41,869 nt of DNA. Origin: Firmicutes bacterium UBA6226 (GTDB lineage Bacteria > Bacillota_A > Clostridia > Peptostreptococcales > Acidaminobacteraceae). The stretch is from NCBI GenBank assembly GCA_002441045.1, contig DJWQ01000128.1:9538-51406 (forward strand), read 5' to 3'. This document shows, piece by piece, positions 24,268 through 31,228 of this stretch. Made by a program: the position numbers and the translations under genes. A model generated the notes under the pieces. The model saw only the letters and a list, made by a program, of their open reading frames with translations. It was not told where the DNA came from and did no database searches. Positions within the stretch are counted from its first letter, which is position 1; the number at the start of each line of letters is the position of its first letter.

Positions 24268-24843
24268 TTAAATTTGTTTTATAACCCCATTTAAGATGGC
24301 TTCTGCTGCTTCAAGTCGTGTAATTTGATTTTCATATGAATAAGAATCGACGGCACGTGTTGCTTGTGATTCAGAGATGTTAAAGTCAGCAATCAAATGC
24401 CATTTTGCTGCGTCTATGGCTCTAATTTCATCAATCATTGAAAGGACTTCTATGTGATCACGCTCCATGGCGTTGATTTTTATTCTGGTGTTTTCTACGA
24501 TTTTAATAAGTTGACCAAATGGTTTTACTGCAACTGGTTTTTTTATGCACAATACGCCAAAGTGCGTTAACTGATTTTTAGTTTGAACATGTGTAGATTC
24601 TCTAGCGATAAACAAAATCGTCGTAGTCGTTCTTTGAGCCGCATACTTTGCAAGACGATCGCCTAGTTCCATTCGCATAGGCGCATTAATGATGACGAGA
24701 TCAAATTTGTGGACCTCTAATAAATGAGTTGCATCAGAGTAGTTGTATGCAGTAAAGATTTTCCCATATGAGGTGTTCATAAGTAGTTCCTTTATAAATC
24801 CCTCACTTGAATCGGTATTTGTTACTAATAATATATCTTGCAT
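24268..24843 (-). CDS. ANTAR-domain RNA-binding regulator with degenerate receiver
   Basis: This 191-residue protein has an N-terminal receiver-like domain and a C-terminal ANTAR domain (about 135-190), the RNA-hairpin-binding module of AmiR/NasR antiterminators; the helical core reads AKWHLIADFNISESQATRAV. The receiver has Asn where the phospho-Asp should be (FDLVIINAPM) and lacks the usual N-terminal acidic pair, while the Lys of CIKKPV remains, so phosphorylation is unlikely. I begin at ATG 24843 (MQDILLVTN), with GGAGG 7 bases upstream; a longer reading adds 29 residues that overlap its promoter. Clostridial ANTAR regulators often control nitrogen genes, and the convergent neighbour is GltD-like, so a nitrogen role is plausible but unproven. 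Confidence 0.87.
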   Translation of the reverse strand: MQDILLVTNTDSSEGFIKELLMNTSYGKIFTAYNYSDATHLLEVHKFDLVIINAPMRMELGDRLAKYAAQRTTTTILFIARESTHVQTKNQLTHFGVLCIKKPVAVKPFGQLIKIVENTRIKINAMERDHIEVLSMIDEIRAIDAAKWHLIADFNISESQATRAVDSYSYENQITRLEAAEAILNGVIKQI

Positions 24844-24877
24844 GAGCACACCTCCATTTTTTACATTTTTAAAACAT

Positions 24878-24906
24878 ATTATATTTTTATTCAAGCTGGC
24901 TGTCAA
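24878..24906 (-). promoter_or_regulatory. Perfect consensus sigma-A promoter for the ANTAR regulator gene
   Basis: On the minus strand, TTGACA (24906-24901) and TATAAT (24883-24878) are separated by exactly 17 bases: an exact match to the vegetative consensus. The start point would lie about 30 bases before the start codon. Confidence 0.85.
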
Positions 24907-24952
24907 TAAGTGTATGATTATTATATACAAATAATTATAGGTGGTAGTTAAA

Positions 24953-26428
24953 ATGACGAAAAGAAAACGATTTTTTGCACTGTTTTTGATGTTTTGTTTC
25001 TTATTTCAATTCGGTTCATATGCAGAGAGCGGTTTAGTGATTCAGTTTGACCAAATTGAAAGTAGAATTAACCAACAGATTGAAGCTGGCAAAATTCCAG
25101 GAATTTCAGTACAGATTTTTAATCGCGAAGGCACTCTATATACATTTAACGATGGAAAAACTGGCAATGGTATCGAAAAAGTTACTGAATCAACCCCGTT
25201 TATAATTGGTTCGATAACAAAATCGTTTACCGCACTTGCGACTCTTAATTTACTTAATGAAAATCAATTAGATTTAGAAGGTCCAGTTGAACTATATATA
25301 CCATGGTTTACGTTAACAAAACCTAACGGAGAATCAATTTTAATAAAAGATTTAATTGAACACACCAGTGGACTTACGACTTTATCAGGAGAACAGGCAT
25401 ACACTTATAATGAGGATTATGATTTAGAAGCATTGGTTAAAAAGATAAATGATACTGAGAAAACGGCATATTTATATGATACAAAAGTACAATATTCTAA
25501 TTTAAACTATATTATCCTAGGTTATTTGATAGAACTCACCAGTGGAATGCCTTATGAAGCTTATATTGAAAGTTCAATTATTCAACCATTAAATTTAAAT
25601 CACACAGGATTTCAGAACTTGAGTGGTAATAAAGCACAAGGATATAGACGGGTACTTGGATTTAATATGAAAACGGATATTCCTTATCCAGAAGGCTTAA
25701 TAGCCTCTAATTTCTTATATTCTAGCTCAGAAGACCTCGTGATTTTTGGTAGGCTACTATTAAACAATGGCTATTCGGATGGAAAAAGTTTGATTACTAG
25801 CAATGAACTTGATAAAATCAATACTGAATTAGGCGCAAGTCAAAAATACTACACTGCGCTCTGGGCAACAACTATCGGTGTTTCAGAAACAGATCATAAT
25901 GGCTATTTTGGGTTAATAGGCACAACGCCAAATTTTAATTCAGCGTTAATACTTAATCAAGATACAGGACTGGGAATCGTTGTTTTAATCAATCAAAATA
26001 ATGCTTATCAAGCACCTGCAGTTACAGCACAATCTATAGCAAATGATTTAACGGATCTGATTACTGGGCAAGTGCCTTACGAAATGAATAGTAAAAGTAA
26101 ATCTGGCCAATGGTTGATGGTATTGTTTGCATTGTTAATTACGGTCTATTTAATTAATGAAGGTATCTCAAGCTTTAGAATGATAAAAGATAAGGCAGTA
26201 ACAAAAATGAATTATCAGCTTAAGTACCTTAACTATCAGGAGATGGCAAGATTTTTGCTCAGTATTCTCGCTTACTTTGGTTTTCCTTTATTCTATGATA
26301 ACTCGTGGCGGTTCTTTACAGCTGCAAATCCTGAGTGGGTATTACCCATATTATGGGTGATCGTTTTTAACCTACTTCAAGTAATGTTGGTTGTAATTAT
26401 GCGCGTCAAAGCTTTTTCAAAGAACTAA
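24953..26428 (+). CDS. Serine hydrolase, class C beta-lactamase/penicillin-binding protein family, membrane-bound
   Basis: This 491-residue protein has a signal peptide (residues 5-25) and a beta-lactamase-type domain to about 380. The catalytic SxxK is SITK (S87, K90), the second motif is YSN (181-183), and a GTT segment in YFGLIGTTPNF takes the place of the usual HTG/KTG motif. Hydrophobic stretches near 390-410, 430-450 and 460-485 anchor the C-terminus in the membrane. Relatives include esterases, D-aminopeptidases and cell-wall peptidases; which reaction applies here is unclear, and beta-lactam resistance is not implied. I use ATG 24953, 8 bases after AGGTGG, rather than GTG 24941. It is divergent from the ANTAR gene and lies 19 bases ahead of luxS. 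Confidence 0.88.
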   Translation: MTKRKRFFALFLMFCFLFQFGSYAESGLVIQFDQIESRINQQIEAGKIPGISVQIFNREGTLYTFNDGKTGNGIEKVTESTPFIIGSITKSFTALATLNLLNENQLDLEGPVELYIPWFTLTKPNGESILIKDLIEHTSGLTTLSGEQAYTYNEDYDLEALVKKINDTEKTAYLYDTKVQYSNLNYIILGYLIELTSGMPYEAYIESSIIQPLNLNHTGFQNLSGNKAQGYRRVLGFNMKTDIPYPEGLIASNFLYSSSEDLVIFGRLLLNNGYSDGKSLITSNELDKINTELGASQKYYTALWATTIGVSETDHNGYFGLIGTTPNFNSALILNQDTGLGIVVLINQNNAYQAPAVTAQSIANDLTDLITGQVPYEMNSKSKSGQWLMVLFALLITVYLINEGISSFRMIKDKAVTKMNYQLKYLNYQEMARFLLSILAYFGFPLFYDNSWRFFTAANPEWVLPILWVIVFNLLQVMLVVIMRVKAFSKN

Positions 26429-26447
26429 GTGTTAATAGGAGGATGAA

Positions 26448-26921
26448 ATGAATAAAATAAAAAGTTTTACTGTGGATCACATTCGTTTAAAAAAAGGGGT
26501 ATATGTTTCTAGAGTAGATTACTTAGGGAATGAGGTTGTGACCACTTTTGATTTAAGAATGAAGCTTCCAAACAAAGAAACCCTTGAAAACGAACCCATT
26601 CACACACTTGAGCATCTGATAGCAACTTTTGTTAGAAACGATAAGGAATTTGCAGATAAAGTTGTCTATTTTGGACCTATGGGGTGTTTGACTGGTATGT
26701 ATCTGATCTTACATGGTGAATACACATCTGAAGCGGTGCTGCCATTATTAAAAAGAGCTTTTGAATTTGCCGCTAACTTCGAAGGGGATATACCTGGTGT
26801 CAGTGAAATCGAATGTGGGACCTATCAACTTCACAGCTTACCAAAAGCAAAAACAGAGGCTAAGGCCTATTTGGAGATTTTAAATCATATTCAATCTGAT
26901 CAATTGGTTTATCCTGAATAA
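26448..26921 (+). CDS. luxS: S-ribosylhomocysteine lyase (LuxS)
   Basis: LuxS cleaves S-ribosylhomocysteine to homocysteine and the AI-2 precursor DPD, in the activated methyl cycle. This 157-residue protein has the complete metal site: H52 and H56 with the catalytic Glu55 in HTLEHL, and C123 in ECGTYQLH. The catalytic Cys is C80 in GPMGCLTGMY. Length is normal. AGGAGG stands 5 bases before the ATG. The next gene, mtnN, supplies its substrate from S-adenosylhomocysteine, and the two are 19 bases apart, so they form a functional operon. It also follows the serine hydrolase gene closely and may share its transcript. Confidence 0.97.
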   Translation: MNKIKSFTVDHIRLKKGVYVSRVDYLGNEVVTTFDLRMKLPNKETLENEPIHTLEHLIATFVRNDKEFADKVVYFGPMGCLTGMYLILHGEYTSEAVLPLLKRAFEFAANFEGDIPGVSEIECGTYQLHSLPKAKTEAKAYLEILNHIQSDQLVYPE

Positions 26922-26940
26922 ATTATGAGGAGTTAATAAA

Positions 26941-27630
26941 ATGAAATATGGAATTATTGGTGCAATGGATCTTGAAACTAAGTTATTAATTGAGGCGATG
27001 GAGAAAGTTGTAGAAACGACAATCGCTGGAATGACTTTTTATAAGGGAACGTTGGGAAGTAATGAGGCAATCGTCGTAACCAGTGGTATAGGTAAAGTAA
27101 ATGCTGCTATGTGTGCGCAAATTCTCATTACTCATTTTGAAATAGAGGCTTTAATTAATACTGGTATATCTGGTGCAATTGATGATAGACTGGAAATTGG
27201 AGATATTGTCGTTTCATCTGATTGCATAGAGCATGATTTTGATGTTACAGCATTTGGTTATGCGCCTGGTGTTATCCCTAGAATGGAGAACTCAGTTTTT
27301 ATTGCGGATGAAACACTAATCAATAGAGCCTATGACGCTGGCGTTGCAGAGATGAAAGATAATAGAATCTATAAAGGTAGAATCGTATCAGGTGATCAAT
27401 TTGTCTCTTCACATGAAAAGAAAGTCTTTTTAGAGACGGAATTTAAAGCTATGACGACTGAAATGGAAGGTGCAGCAATTGCACATGCGGCAACTTTAAA
27501 CAAAATACCATTTGTGATTATCCGTTCGATGTCGGATAAAGCAGATGGCAGTGCAAGTGACAATTATGACGCTTTCGCTGAAGGTGTCGCGCATCATTCA
27601 GCACATATGGTAATGAAAATGTTGAGGTGA
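26941..27630 (+). CDS. mtnN: 5'-methylthioadenosine/S-adenosylhomocysteine nucleosidase
   Basis: This 229-residue enzyme removes adenine from S-adenosylhomocysteine and methylthioadenosine, giving S-ribosylhomocysteine for LuxS and methylthioribose. Key residues are present: the acid Glu12 in GAMDLE, the substrate motif TEMEGAAIAH with its ribose-binding Glu, and the catalytic Asp in IRSMSDKADG. The N-terminal pattern MKYGIIGAMDLE is standard for the family. GAGG lies just before the ATG. It is sandwiched between luxS and a glutaredoxin-like gene, with the next start codon 5 bases after its stop. Confidence 0.96.
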   Translation: MKYGIIGAMDLETKLLIEAMEKVVETTIAGMTFYKGTLGSNEAIVVTSGIGKVNAAMCAQILITHFEIEALINTGISGAIDDRLEIGDIVVSSDCIEHDFDVTAFGYAPGVIPRMENSVFIADETLINRAYDAGVAEMKDNRIYKGRIVSGDQFVSSHEKKVFLETEFKAMTTEMEGAAIAHAATLNKIPFVIIRSMSDKADGSASDNYDAFAEGVAHHSAHMVMKMLR

Positions 27631-27634
27631 TCCT

Positions 27635-27973
27635 ATGAAAAAAGTGGTTGCTTATGTAACACAGACCTGTCCACATTGCTTAACCGCTAAGCAGTTTCTA
27701 AAAGAGCATCATATACCTTATGAAGAGAGAGATGTTAATTCAGACCCTAAGGCGCTTAAAGAGTTTCAAATGCTTAAATTAACAGGTGTTCCTGCTTTTT
27801 TAGTCGGCGATGAGTTAATGGTAGGTTTTAATGGTGAACAGTTATTAAGCCGTCTTGATTTTACAGTTGAGCCTTGTCCGAATTGTGGTAAATACTACAA
27901 GCTACCTAAAGGAAAAGGACAAATTCGGATAACTTGTAAGGCTTGTGAGCATCAATTTGTGAAAATGACGTGA
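27635..27973 (+). CDS. Glutaredoxin-like protein with C-terminal zinc ribbon
   Basis: This 112-residue protein has a glutaredoxin/NrdH fold with the redox motif CPHC (residues 12-15), the cis-Pro in TGVPAFLVGDE and the helix end GFNGEQLL. From about residue 80 a zinc-ribbon is added: CPNC and, 20 residues on, CKAC. The ribbon is not part of ordinary glutaredoxins. Its ribosome binding site (GAGGTGATC) overlaps the mtnN stop codon, so translation is probably coupled to mtnN. A redox role linked to methyl-cycle or sulfur metabolism is an inference from position. A terminator follows. Confidence 0.87.
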   Translation: MKKVVAYVTQTCPHCLTAKQFLKEHHIPYEERDVNSDPKALKEFQMLKLTGVPAFLVGDELMVGFNGEQLLSRLDFTVEPCPNCGKYYKLPKGKGQIRITCKACEHQFVKMT

Positions 27974-28009
27974 CGCTTTTGAGACTAATAGTGTATAATA
28001 AATACAATT

Positions 28010-28033
28010 AAGACCATTTTATGGTCTTTTTTT
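28010..28033 (+). terminator. Intrinsic terminator of the luxS-mtnN group
   Basis: AAGACCAT (28010-28017) pairs perfectly with ATGGTCTT (28021-28028) around TTT, followed by T's. Confidence 0.85.
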
Positions 28034-28040
28034 ATTTAGT

Positions 28041-28076
28041 CACAAACTTGTTTGTGGTAAATTCTAAGTTTATAAG
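28041..28076 (+). promoter_or_regulatory. Possible promoter with overlapping inverted repeat
   Basis: CACAAAC (28041-28047) and GTTTGTG (28050-28056) are exact inverted copies with a 2-base spacer. TTGTTT (28048-28053) and TATAAG (28071-28076) are 17 bases apart and could be the promoter of the membrane-protein gene at 28170, so the repeat would cover the -35 box. Confidence 0.4.
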
Positions 28077-28169
28077 TATGATGACATAAGATATCTCATC
28101 TGTGTAGCAAGTGTTAAAGGATTTAAAGTATTAATTTCTACAAAACTATATTACTTAAGGATGGTACAT

Positions 28170-29219
28170 ATGATGTCTGAAAATTTTTTAGAACATACGA
28201 AAAAGACATGGAAAATGCAAAACTTAAAAATCGCTCTTTCCATTGTATTAATGGCTTTAGTGATTGCGTTCATAAGTCGAGAAGCTATAATTAAAGTTGT
28301 ATCAACTCCAGAGTTTAAAACCTATGATGAATTGCTCGTTGCGTCAACTCTGAACACAAAGGGCTTATTTCAAACCGCTTTATCGTATGATGATATGTAC
28401 TATTTTGACACCGCATATTTTGATGAAGATGACAATGTTGAGCGTTATTATGCAGCACTGATCAACGCGGATGGTAATTTTACACTTGCAGAAATACCTG
28501 CAGCGCTAGCAGAAGACGAAAATACCATCAATATGATTGGTAGTTTTGAGGAAATGCCTTCAGATTTATACGATTATATCACTGAGGAGTTAGTAGAACT
28601 TGGTTTTACAGAGACTGAAGCTGCTGAAATGATGCCCTTAAATCTTTATAGCGTAAAAGACAATGAAGTTGAAGGCTATGTGTTTATTGTAATTACAATT
28701 GTTCTTTTACTTGCTTCACTTTTCTTTTTCTTTAGAATGTTCCAAGCAAGTAGCGGCGCTCTTATTACACGTAAACTTTCTAAGTTTGGGGAAGTTGATC
28801 GATACATGCTTGATCTAGAAAGAACACCCGTCTCAAACGAACATCCAAATTTAGCGATTTCAGGCACCAATTATATTCTTCTAACAAAAAAGAATATATT
28901 GTTTATTCCAATTAGAAATGTTATATGGGCATATGAATACGTAAAGAAGAAAAAAGCTTATATGCTTGTGACTGTTTCAAAGCAACATCACCTTGTTATA
29001 GTGGATCACGATAAAAAACATTTTGCTCCTATGAAGATGAACGAAGTAAATCAAGCGTTACAGTTTATAAATAAAACAACGCCTGGTACAGTTATTGGAT
29101 ATACAAAAGAAATTGATAAAATGTATAGTAACTCTAGAGAAGCATTTATTAATTCTGTGTCCACGCAAAAGCAGTCGATTAATGTAGATGAAGGTTTTGA
29201 TTTAGAAGGGAAGTACTAA
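28170..29219 (+). CDS. Uncharacterised two-helix membrane protein
   Basis: I do not recognise this 349-residue protein with certainty. It has one helix near residues 20-37, an acidic outer region of about 130 residues rich in Asp/Glu/Tyr, a second helix near 170-188 (VFIVITIVLLLASLFFFF) and a C-terminal cytoplasmic domain of about 160 residues. That domain has a beta-rich stretch (YILLTKKNILFIPIRNVIWA) resembling PH-like or DUF6709-type membrane proteins. ATGs at 28161, 28170 and 28173 are possible; AAGGATGG at 28157-28164 fits 28170 best. Its stop overlaps the next start codon (TAATG), so it is coupled with the GyrI-like gene. Confidence 0.75.
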   Translation: MMSENFLEHTKKTWKMQNLKIALSIVLMALVIAFISREAIIKVVSTPEFKTYDELLVASTLNTKGLFQTALSYDDMYYFDTAYFDEDDNVERYYAALINADGNFTLAEIPAALAEDENTINMIGSFEEMPSDLYDYITEELVELGFTETEAAEMMPLNLYSVKDNEVEGYVFIVITIVLLLASLFFFFRMFQASSGALITRKLSKFGEVDRYMLDLERTPVSNEHPNLAISGTNYILLTKKNILFIPIRNVIWAYEYVKKKKAYMLVTVSKQHHLVIVDHDKKHFAPMKMNEVNQALQFINKTTPGTVIGYTKEIDKMYSNSREAFINSVSTQKQSINVDEGFDLEGKY

Positions 29220-29845
29220 TGATTTACGATTACAAATCAAAGGATAAAATGATTTACTTACCTAAGACAACACCTGAGATAATCGTTCTCCCAGCCATGA
29301 ATTACATTACGATCGAAGGTGAAGGCTCGCCTGATGCTCTCACATTTTCTGAAAGAGTTGAAGCACTGTATGCAATCGCATATGCAATCAGAATGTCTTA
29401 TAAAACTGAAAATGTACCTAATGGTTATTTTGAATTTAAAGTGTTTCCTCTTGAGGGAATATGGGATCTAATTGATTATTCAAAAGGGGCAGAAGATAAG
29501 AACAATTTCAAATACACGCTTATGATAAGACAACCAGAATTTGTAGATAAAGCTGTTTTTGAAGCTTATAAAAAGATTGCTATGGCAAAGAAAAAAACCA
29601 ACTCCTTTATATCAGAAGTCGGTTTTGAACAAATCGAAGAAGGTAGCTGCTGTCAAATGATGCATATCGGTCCTTTCTCAGACGAAGTTAAATCATTCGA
29701 AAAAATGGAAGCAGCGGTAAAAGCTCTAGGTTATGAGCGAAAATCTAAAGTTCATAAGGAAATTTATTTAAGTGATCCACGAAAAACAGCTCCTGAAAAA
29801 ATGAAAACTGTACTTAGATTTCAGATTACTCATCCTCAGAAGTAG
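29219..29845 (+). CDS. GyrI-like small-molecule-binding domain protein
   Basis: This 208-residue cytoplasmic protein matches the stand-alone GyrI-like (SOUL/AraC-effector-like) family: the opening YDYKSKDKMIYLPKTTPEII, the core MNYITIEGEGSPDALTFSER, and the later GSCCQMMHIGPFSDEVKSFEKM. These proteins bind small hydrophobic or cationic ligands, or act as immunity or hydrolase-like proteins; none of these functions can be assigned here. It is translationally coupled to the unknown membrane protein through the overlapping TAATG. Its 3' end overlaps by 20 bases the convergent DUF2007-like gene on the other strand. Confidence 0.85.
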   Translation: MIYDYKSKDKMIYLPKTTPEIIVLPAMNYITIEGEGSPDALTFSERVEALYAIAYAIRMSYKTENVPNGYFEFKVFPLEGIWDLIDYSKGAEDKNNFKYTLMIRQPEFVDKAVFEAYKKIAMAKKKTNSFISEVGFEQIEEGSCCQMMHIGPFSDEVKSFEKMEAAVKALGYERKSKVHKEIYLSDPRKTAPEKMKTVLRFQITHPQK

Positions 29846-30116
29846 CTTCTGGAGTTGCTTCAAGAGCAATTTTTTCAAGCTCATCTTCGCTAATTGGATC
29901 CTTCGCTTCAAAGTAAGCATCTAGTATTTCTTTTGCTTTTTCAAAATCTTGATCTTCAACGTAAAGATCTGCACCAAACATAGACATACCTGCTGTTATC
30001 ATCAGATAATCACCAGTTTCTCTATGTTTTGCGAGTAAGTCGATGCCATTGTTTTCAAGCATTTCACGAAGCATGTCTATTTCATAGTTTTCATCAAATG
30101 TAGTTAAATAGGTCAT
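29826..30116 (-). CDS. Small DUF2007-like protein (putative signal-transducing family)
   Basis: This 96-residue acidic protein has the DUF2007 pattern: an N-terminal strand and helix (TTFDENYEIDMLREMLENNG), a central strand pair and a final EDQDFEKAKEILDAYF helix, followed by a Glu/Asp-rich tail. Family members are small cytoplasmic proteins of unknown role. The ATG has TAAAGGAG upstream at good spacing on the minus strand. Its last 20 bases overlap the end of the GyrI-like gene, tail to tail. It is divergent from uppP, with about 90 bases between them. Confidence 0.8.
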   Translation of the reverse strand: MTYLTTFDENYEIDMLREMLENNGIDLLAKHRETGDYLMITAGMSMFGADLYVEDQDFEKAKEILDAYFEAKDPISEDELEKIALEATPEATSEDE

Positions 30117-30208
30117 AATATACTCCTTTATTCGTTTAAGTATATTTTACCCAAATTTATAATAGTTACACAGACAGAAACAAATTAATCAGATAGGTAG
30201 GAGACATC

Positions 30209-31033
30209 ATGGATTTTATTGAATTATTAAAAGCACTCTTTTTTGGAATTGTGGAAGGGATCACAGAATGGTTACCTGTAAGCAGTACAGGACATATGAT
30301 ATTATTAGATGAGTTTATAAAACTCGATGTATCTGCAGCTTTTTTAGAGCTTTTTTTAGTGGTCATTCAGTTAGGTGCGATCATGGCAGTTGTTACAATT
30401 TTTTGGGGCAAGCTTTTCCCTTTTAAAAAAGGGAATGGTCTTAAAATAGACCGACCGATTATGATGATGTGGATAAAAATTGTAGTGGCTTGTATTCCAG
30501 CAGCAATTGTTGGACTTAAATGGAATGATGAAATCGACGCCTTATTTTATAATTATTTCGCAGTATCAATTGCTTTAATTGTATTTGGTATTGCCTTTAT
30601 TATTATTGAAAACCGACATAAAGGTAAATCTTATCAAATTAATTCAATTGATGAGATTAGTTTTAAAACCGCCTTCATCATAGGTTTGTTTCAATTAATT
30701 GCAGCGGTATTTCCAGGTACCTCAAGATCAGGCGCAACGATATTAGGCGGTTTAATTCTTTCACTTAATCGAACCGTTGCAGCTGAGTTTACATTTTTTA
30801 TGGCCGTTCCTGTCATGTTTGGAGCAAGTCTATTGAAAATATTAAAGTTTGGTTTGGCATTTTCACAGAATGAGTTATTCATTTTATTAATTGGCTTAGT
30901 TACAGCCTATATCGTTTCAGTTCTTGTCATCAGATTTTTAATGACTTATATCAAGAAACATGACTTTAAAGTATTTGGTTGGTACAGAATTGTTCTTGGT
31001 ATAATCGTCTTAGGCTATTTTTCAATTTTTTAA
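30209..31033 (+). CDS. uppP: Undecaprenyl-diphosphatase (UppP/BacA)
   Basis: This 274-residue integral membrane enzyme dephosphorylates undecaprenyl diphosphate so the lipid carrier can be reused in peptidoglycan synthesis; in excess it gives bacitracin tolerance. Both signature motifs are intact: GIVEGITEWLPVSSTGH near residues 14-30 and the PGTSRSGATILGGL motif near 170-185 with its catalytic Ser/Arg. Length and about seven to eight hydrophobic segments are normal. AGGAGA is at a good distance before the ATG. A terminator follows, so it appears monocistronic. Confidence 0.97.
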   Translation: MDFIELLKALFFGIVEGITEWLPVSSTGHMILLDEFIKLDVSAAFLELFLVVIQLGAIMAVVTIFWGKLFPFKKGNGLKIDRPIMMMWIKIVVACIPAAIVGLKWNDEIDALFYNYFAVSIALIVFGIAFIIIENRHKGKSYQINSIDEISFKTAFIIGLFQLIAAVFPGTSRSGATILGGLILSLNRTVAAEFTFFMAVPVMFGASLLKILKFGLAFSQNELFILLIGLVTAYIVSVLVIRFLMTYIKKHDFKVFGWYRIVLGIIVLGYFSIF

Positions 31034-31081
31034 GCTGCTGAACACGATTGGTTTTTCAATTCAATATCGCGGTGATCATTC

Positions 31082-31111
31082 AAAGATGTCTCTAGAAGAG
31101 GCATCTTTTTT
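31082..31111 (+). terminator. Intrinsic terminator after uppP
   Basis: AAAGATGTCTCT (31082-31093) pairs with AGAGGCATCTTT (31097-31108), one G-T pair, 3-base loop AGA, then T's. Confidence 0.88.
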
Positions 31112-31228
31112 AGTATAGAATAAGAGTATGATGTTTACAAAGAAACAAATACATAAAACTAAAAACTAAAAATTAAACACGGATAACTTAGTGACTTGAA
31201 CTGTTGTAAAGGAGGCAATAGCAGACCT

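Noticed and set aside
24844..24930. N-terminal extension of the ANTAR regulator
   Set aside because: It would start inside the consensus promoter of the gene; GGAGG supports the start at 24843.
31034..31060. Possible catabolite-response (cre) site between uppP and the alpha-glucosidase gene
   Set aside because: TGAACACGATTGGT differs from the cre consensus at several positions and lies upstream of the uppP terminator.
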